Shown: positions 59,962-64,000 of the stretch, one piece after another
Position numbering within the stretch: position 1 is the first letter of the stretch
How the letters are laid out: each line of letters begins with the position of its first letter
DNA from: Capsicum annuum
Lineage: Eukaryota; Streptophyta; Magnoliopsida; Solanales; Solanaceae
Direction: 5' to 3'
Length of the DNA stretch: 64,000 nt
Assembly: GCF_002878395.1 (NCBI RefSeq)
Contig: NC_061114.1
Location: 140,699,579 to 140,763,578 of the forward strand
Position numbers and translations under genes: made by a program
The notes under the pieces: model-generated
Told to the model about the DNA's origin: nothing
What the model saw: only the letters and a program-made list of their open reading frames with translations
Database searches by the model: none

Positions 59962-60115
59962 GGTTCTTGGAGTTCTTGAACTAGGAACTTGGAATCTTGA
60001 ATAAATTTTCAAAATTAATGGTGAACTTCAGAGGTTCTTGATGTTCTTGAACTAGGAACTTGGAATCTTGAATAAATTCGCAGAATTAACGGTGAACTTT
60101 GGAGGTTCTTGAAGT
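59962..60115. repeat. 71-bp tandem duplication in B LTR
   Basis: The unit GGTTCTTGGAGTTCTTGAAC TAGGAACTTGG.. starts at 59962 and again at 60033. A truncated third start, GGTTCTTGAAGTTGG, lies at 60104. Confidence 0.85.
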
Positions 60116-60284
60116 TGGATGTAGGAGCTTAGGGTTTTCTTTTAGAGGGAATTTGATGTAACATAACATATAATTCTTCTAAATAGGCTATAATATAGGG
60201 TTTGGATGGATTTTGGGTTAGGGGGAATGACCAAAACGCCCCTAAAAATTAAACAATTCTCGAATCTATCCTTTGATGGACTAT

Positions 60285-60624
60285 TTTGATAGTCTGAAGT
60301 AGATTAACCATAACATTTACTCCGATATCCAAATTGGATGAAACCAATTTCATTAGAAAGAAGACTCTCATATCTTTCTGTTGATATATACTATCTTACC
60401 CAGATCATTGTGTACAAGGAGTTATGATCATTTGAAGTTGACCAAAAAATTCGCTTTTGATAGGCTGAAGTAGATCAGCCATAACTTTTTGCTCCGATAG
60501 ACAAATTGGATGAAATCAATTTCATTGGAAAGAGGACTCGTAGAGATTTTCGTTGATATATAGTAGATTACCCAGATCATTATGTAAAATGATTTATAAT
60601 TGTTTAAAGTTGTATAAAAATTAC
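60285..60624. repeat. 170-bp tandem duplication in B LTR
   Basis: Unit 1 opens TTTTGATAGTCTGAAGTAGA (60285) and unit 2 opens TTTTGATAGGCTGAAGTAGA (60455). Both contain AAATTGGATGAAA and ATTTCATTAGAAAGA or ATTTCATTGGAAAGA, with scattered substitutions. Confidence 0.85.
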
Positions 60625-60881
60625 GCCAGGCCTCAGTACTTTTTCCTGCATATTTTACTATTCACTACTATTCACGGTTCGATCGGAATGTTTATAACTC
60701 ATCGCTCGGGTGTCCGTTTTGGATGATCAACATATCGTTGGAAAGATTATTCGTTACTCTAAGCAATATTGGGTCATAATCTAAGACATTCCAAATGGAA
60801 AAATTTATAATTCATTCTAAAAGATAGAACCCAATATGTTTATGCATAAAATTTCAATGAAAAATTTCCCGGGGTATTACA

Positions 60882-60920
60882 TCATCCCCCCTTGGAAACA
60901 TTCATCCTCGAATGATGCTA
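60882..60920 (-). promoter_or_regulatory. B polypurine tract region
   Basis: The minus strand reads CATTCGAGGATGAATGTTTC then CAAGGGGGGATGA directly before the LTR start TGTAATACCCC. It is the primer for plus-strand DNA synthesis in this clade. Confidence 0.9.
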
Positions 60921-61094
60921 GACATGCCAAGATTAGATAGGGAATTGAGTATGCAGCTGAAACCATTCGTTAGACTCATCACCACATCGTTTCTCACTCC
61001 GAATGCAAATAGAGTGCATAAATTCAAGAAACTACAGCTGAACACATAATAAATGACAGCTGAACTGCTGCAACTTTTATCAAAAGTGCATGAT

Positions 61095-62440
61095 TTAAGA
61101 TAGAATGGTACCTTCGACTTGATCGGAGTTCGCGGAAAATAGATGCGGGTACATGGATTGCATATCCTCCTCTGATTCGCAAGTTGCACCCTCAACAGAT
61201 TGGTTTCGCCACAACACCTTGACCAAGGGAACATCTTTGTTCCTTAGTCTTTGGACACTGAAATCAAGAATCTCAGCAGGAATCTCATCAAAACAAAGAT
61301 TTTCTTGAATGTCAGCAATCACAGAGGAATCCACTACCACAGCATCGCCAATATGCTTCTAAGCATGGAGACATGGAATATTGGATAAACAGAGGACAAC
61401 TCGGAAGGCAACTCGACCTCATAAGCTACCTTACCAACATGGCTAAGAATTTTGTAAGGACCAACATAATGGGGACTAAGCTTCCCTTCTTTTCGAATCT
61501 CTTCACCCCCCTCATGGGTGAAATTTTCAGATACACTAGGTCACTAACTTCAAACTCAAGGTCTCTCCTTCTAACATTCGCATATGACTTCTTACAACTC
61601 TGCGCAGTTTTTAACCTTTCCCTAATCAACTTAACTTTTTCCATAGCCTCAAATACCAATTTAGGACCACTCACAGCCGCTTCACCCACCTCGAACAAAC
61701 CTATGGGTGATCTACACTTCCTCCCATATAAGGCTTCAAACGGAGCCATGCCAATACTAGAGTGAAAATTATTATTGTAAGCAAACTCTATCAACGGTAA
61801 GTGACCATCCCAACTTCCCTTGAAGTCAAGTGCACAAGATCTCAACATATCCTCTAAGGTCTAGATGGTCTTCTTAGCCTAACCATCGGTCTGCGGATGA
61901 AAAGCAGAATTCAAAAGCACTTGGGTACCAAGACCCTTCTGAAAAGCTTTCCAAAATTACGAAGTGAACTGAGTATCCCTATCCGAAATGATAGACAAGG
62001 GAACTCCATGCAGTCTGACTAGCTCTTAGATAAATAATCTACCGTAATCCTCAGCAGTATATGAAGTATAAACAGGCAAGAAATAAGCAAACTTAGTCAA
62101 CCTATCAACCACAACCAAAATGGAATCATGATTGCTTCTAGAAGGAGGTAAACCAATCACGAAGTCCATATTTATCTCTTCCCACTTCCAGGTGGGAATA
62201 CTAAACTAATGCATCATACCACCAGGTCTCTGGTATTCAACCTTAACCTGTTGGTATGTTGCACACTTAGCTACAAACGTTGTTATATCTTTCTTCATTC
62301 CACTCCACCAATAGATTTTTCGCAAGTCACGGTACATCTTAGTGGCACCAAGATGAATAGAATATTGTGCCCCGTGTGCTTCAACCATAATCCTCTATCT
62401 CAGATCATCAATGTTCGGGATACATAATCTACCCTGCAAT
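61095..62440 (-). pseudogene. B integrase remnant with chromodomain-like tail
   Basis: The zinc region is AHGAQYSIHLGATKMYRDLR with KKDITTFVAKCATYQQVK (62380-62230); the second cysteine of the usual CPNC has become tyrosine. The core shows MDFVIGLPPSRSNHDSILVV (about 62172-62110). The catalytic glutamate of the usual QAERT is changed: QTDG, stop, AKKTI near 61885. Then come SSIGMAPFEALYGRKCRSPI (about 61768) and the GPY-region DLVYLKISPMRGVKRFEKKG. The tail FSVQRLRNKDVPLVKVLWRN (about 61260) is chromodomain-like and ends at 61095. Confidence 0.92.
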
Positions 62441-62499
62441 CTCAACAAACCATCACCCCCTTGGGAGAAAACCTCTACTTTTTGGTCCTTAACTGACTC

Positions 62500-63240
62500 C
62501 TTCAGTCTGACCAAACTAGAATCTTAGTATTGCTTTTCTTTCACTTTCAAAACCAAGGAGGATTCGAAACTACTCTGAACCCCTATACTACCTTCAGCAG
62601 AGTCAAACAACCTAACCCCCAATCTATCCAAATGATGTACATCACGAGCCAACTCTTTCTTACCTTCTACCACATGCGAAACACTACCCATTGACACTCT
62701 ACTTAGGGCATCCGCCATAATATTGGCCTTGGCCGGATGGTGCAGCATACTCATATCATAGTTCTTTAATAATTCTAACCATCATCTCTGTCTAAGATTC
62801 AATTCTCTCTGGTTAAACACATACTGCAGACTCTTATGATCAGTGAAAACATCAACATGGACACCATACAAATTGTGTCTCCAGATTTACAAAGAAAACA
62901 CAACAGCAGCCAACTCAAGGTCATGGGTGGGGTAATTTTTCTCATGGGGTTTCAACTGTCTAGAAGCATAAGCTATCACCTTACCCTTCTGCATCAATAC
63001 GCAACCAACCCAACTCTCGAAGCATCACTGTACACCACAAAACCATCAACACCATCAGGCAAAGTCAAAAAAGAGTTTGAAGTGAGTCGAGTCTTCAACT
63101 CCTGAGAAATTTTCTCACAAGATTCGGACCACAAGAACTTCACTTTCTTTTGGGTCAACCGAGTCATAAAAGACGCTATAGAGGACAAACCTTCAACAAA
63201 ATAGCGTTAATAGCCAGCTAAACCCAAGAAACTTTGGATA
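62500..63240 (-). pseudogene. B RNase H remnant
   Basis: On the minus strand SSIASFMTRLTQKKVKFLWS (63185 down) is followed by [20 protein letters not shown] with the YSDAS catalytic aspartate kept. MSMLHHPAKANIMADALSRV (62754 down) closes the domain. Stops separate the parts. Confidence 0.9.
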
Positions 63241-64000
63241 TCTATCGGAGAAATAGGTCTAGGCAAATTTCTAACAGCTTCGGTCTTTTAGGGATCAACT
63301 CTAATACCCTCGGAAGAAATGATATGACCCAAAAAAGCAACTGACCTTAGCCAAAACTCACACTTACTGAACTTGGCAAACAACTTGTGATCTCTAAGGG
63401 TTTGCAAGACAGTTTGGAGATGATCAGAATTTTCATCCTCACTACGGGAGTACACCAGTATATCATTGATGAACACTATGACAAACATATCTGGATATGT
63501 TTGTCATAGTGTTCNNNNNNNNNNNNNNNNNNNNNNNNNNNNNNNNNNNNNNNNNNNNNNNNNNNNNNNNNNNNNNNNNNNNNNNNNNNNNNNNNNNNNN
63601 NNNNNNNNNNNNNNCCTCGGAAGAAATGATATGACCCAAAAAAAGCAACTGACCTTAGCCAAAACTCACACTTACTGAACTTGGCAAACAACTTGTGATC
63701 TCTAAGGGTTTGCAAGACAGTTTGGAGATGATCAGAATTTTCATCCTCACTACGGGAGTACACCAGTATATCATTGATGAACACTATGACAAACATATCC
63801 AGATATGGTCTGAACACTCGATTCATGAGGTCCATGAAAGCTGCTGGGGCATTAGTTAACCCAAAATACATAACAAGAAACTCAAAATGGCCATAACGAG
63901 TTCAGAAAGCTGTTTTTGGGATGTCACACTCCCTAACTTTGAGTTGATGATAGCCAAAATAAAGGTCTATGTTTGAAAAATAACTTGTACCTTACAATTG
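63241..64000 (-). pseudogene. B reverse transcriptase remnant, runs off the window
   Basis: From the right edge on the minus strand: [38 protein letters not shown] (63871 down), then [19 protein letters not shown]. The catalytic FIDD reads FIND (63770-63775), a GAT to AAT change that removes one aspartate. [20 protein letters not shown] follows. The gap at 63515-63614 and a repeated segment lie within it, so the true local sequence is not established. Confidence 0.88.
63515..63614. other. Assembly gap, 100 N
   Basis: Exactly 100 unknown bases, the conventional size for a gap of unknown length. Sequence to the left (about 63307-63488) is repeated to the right (63615-63800), and a perfect 20-bp inverted repeat (63471-63514) directly precedes the gap. 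Confidence 0.97.

Larger units (their letters stand above)
58395..60881 (-). repeat. B 3' LTR
   Basis: On the plus strand it runs from TGTAATGCCCTG to CGGGGTATTACA. It contains AGCACCGAGTGGGAGG (minus, near 59400), part of the conserved Tekay block. It also has two tandem duplications, 59962-60115 and 60285-60624. No genes are present; a TATATTATAG-like minus-strand site near 60187-60200 is a possible promoter. Confidence 0.93.
58395..64000 (-). mobile_element. B: Ty3/gypsy Tekay/Del-type element, 3' part
   Basis: Read on the minus strand the window holds RT, RNase H, integrase with chromodomain-like tail, polypurine tract and the complete 3' LTR. The 5' half lies beyond 64000. Frames are longer and stops fewer than in A or C, so B is younger. 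An assembly gap and a local duplication disturb the RT region. Confidence 0.92.

Noticed and set aside
61373..61765. 130-codon plus-strand open frame
   Set aside because: It is the antisense shadow of B's integrase, whose minus-strand reading gives family motifs such as SSIGMAPFEALYGRKC.
63463..63678. Open frames running through the N gap
   Set aside because: They exist only because unknown bases were translated as X; flanking sequence is duplicated and folded back.
1..64000. Host genes, tRNA or rRNA genes
   Set aside because: No exon-like frame with a non-transposon domain was found, and no tRNA cloverleaf or rRNA segment was recognised on either strand. A proper covariance-model scan was not possible.

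Overview
The window is a 64 kb block of AT-rich plant repeat DNA with no recognisable host gene. It is built almost entirely of LTR retrotransposons inserted into one another. The lineages (Tekay/Del-type chromoviruses with a C-terminal chromodomain, an Athila-type element, a SIRE/Maximus-type copia element, and long-LTR non-autonomous elements) and familiar LTR phrases suggest a dicot, most likely Solanaceae. The species assignment is from memory and could not be checked. Every coding region is broken by stops and frameshifts, so protein remnants are called pseudogenes.

Layout. 1-5541: two degenerate LTR-like blocks on the minus strand. 5542-6407, 13299-13945 and 32462-37746: three pieces of one old minus-strand Ty3/gypsy element, here called C. 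6408-13298: a near-complete Ty1/copia element (Cop) lying in C's downstream LTR. 13946-32461: a plus-strand Tekay element (A) inserted in C's integrase, with target duplication AGTGC on both sides. 23117-32080: a minus-strand long-LTR non-autonomous element (N) inside A's 3' LTR, with target duplication ATTAT. 37747-58394: a plus-strand Athila-type element (D) cutting C's other LTR. 41947-50637: a plus-strand non-autonomous element (F) inside D. 58395-64000: a minus-strand Tekay element (B) cutting D's 3' LTR, with a 100-N assembly gap at 63515-63614.

Order of events implied by the nesting: C first; Cop, A and D into C; then N into A, and F and B into D. LTR divergence by eye agrees, since N's two LTRs look more alike than A's two.

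How the parts relate. A, B, C and D carry remnants of gag, protease, reverse transcriptase, RNase H and integrase. N and F carry primer binding sites, polypurine tracts and LTRs but no recognisable pol, so they would have needed enzymes from relatives. A, C, N and F share a leader block about 97 nt downstream of the primer binding site, a candidate packaging or dimer signal. N and F also share most of their internal region although their LTR ends differ. D carries a broken protein-like reading frame on the antisense strand between its 5' LTR and gag, and a broken extra frame after integrase.
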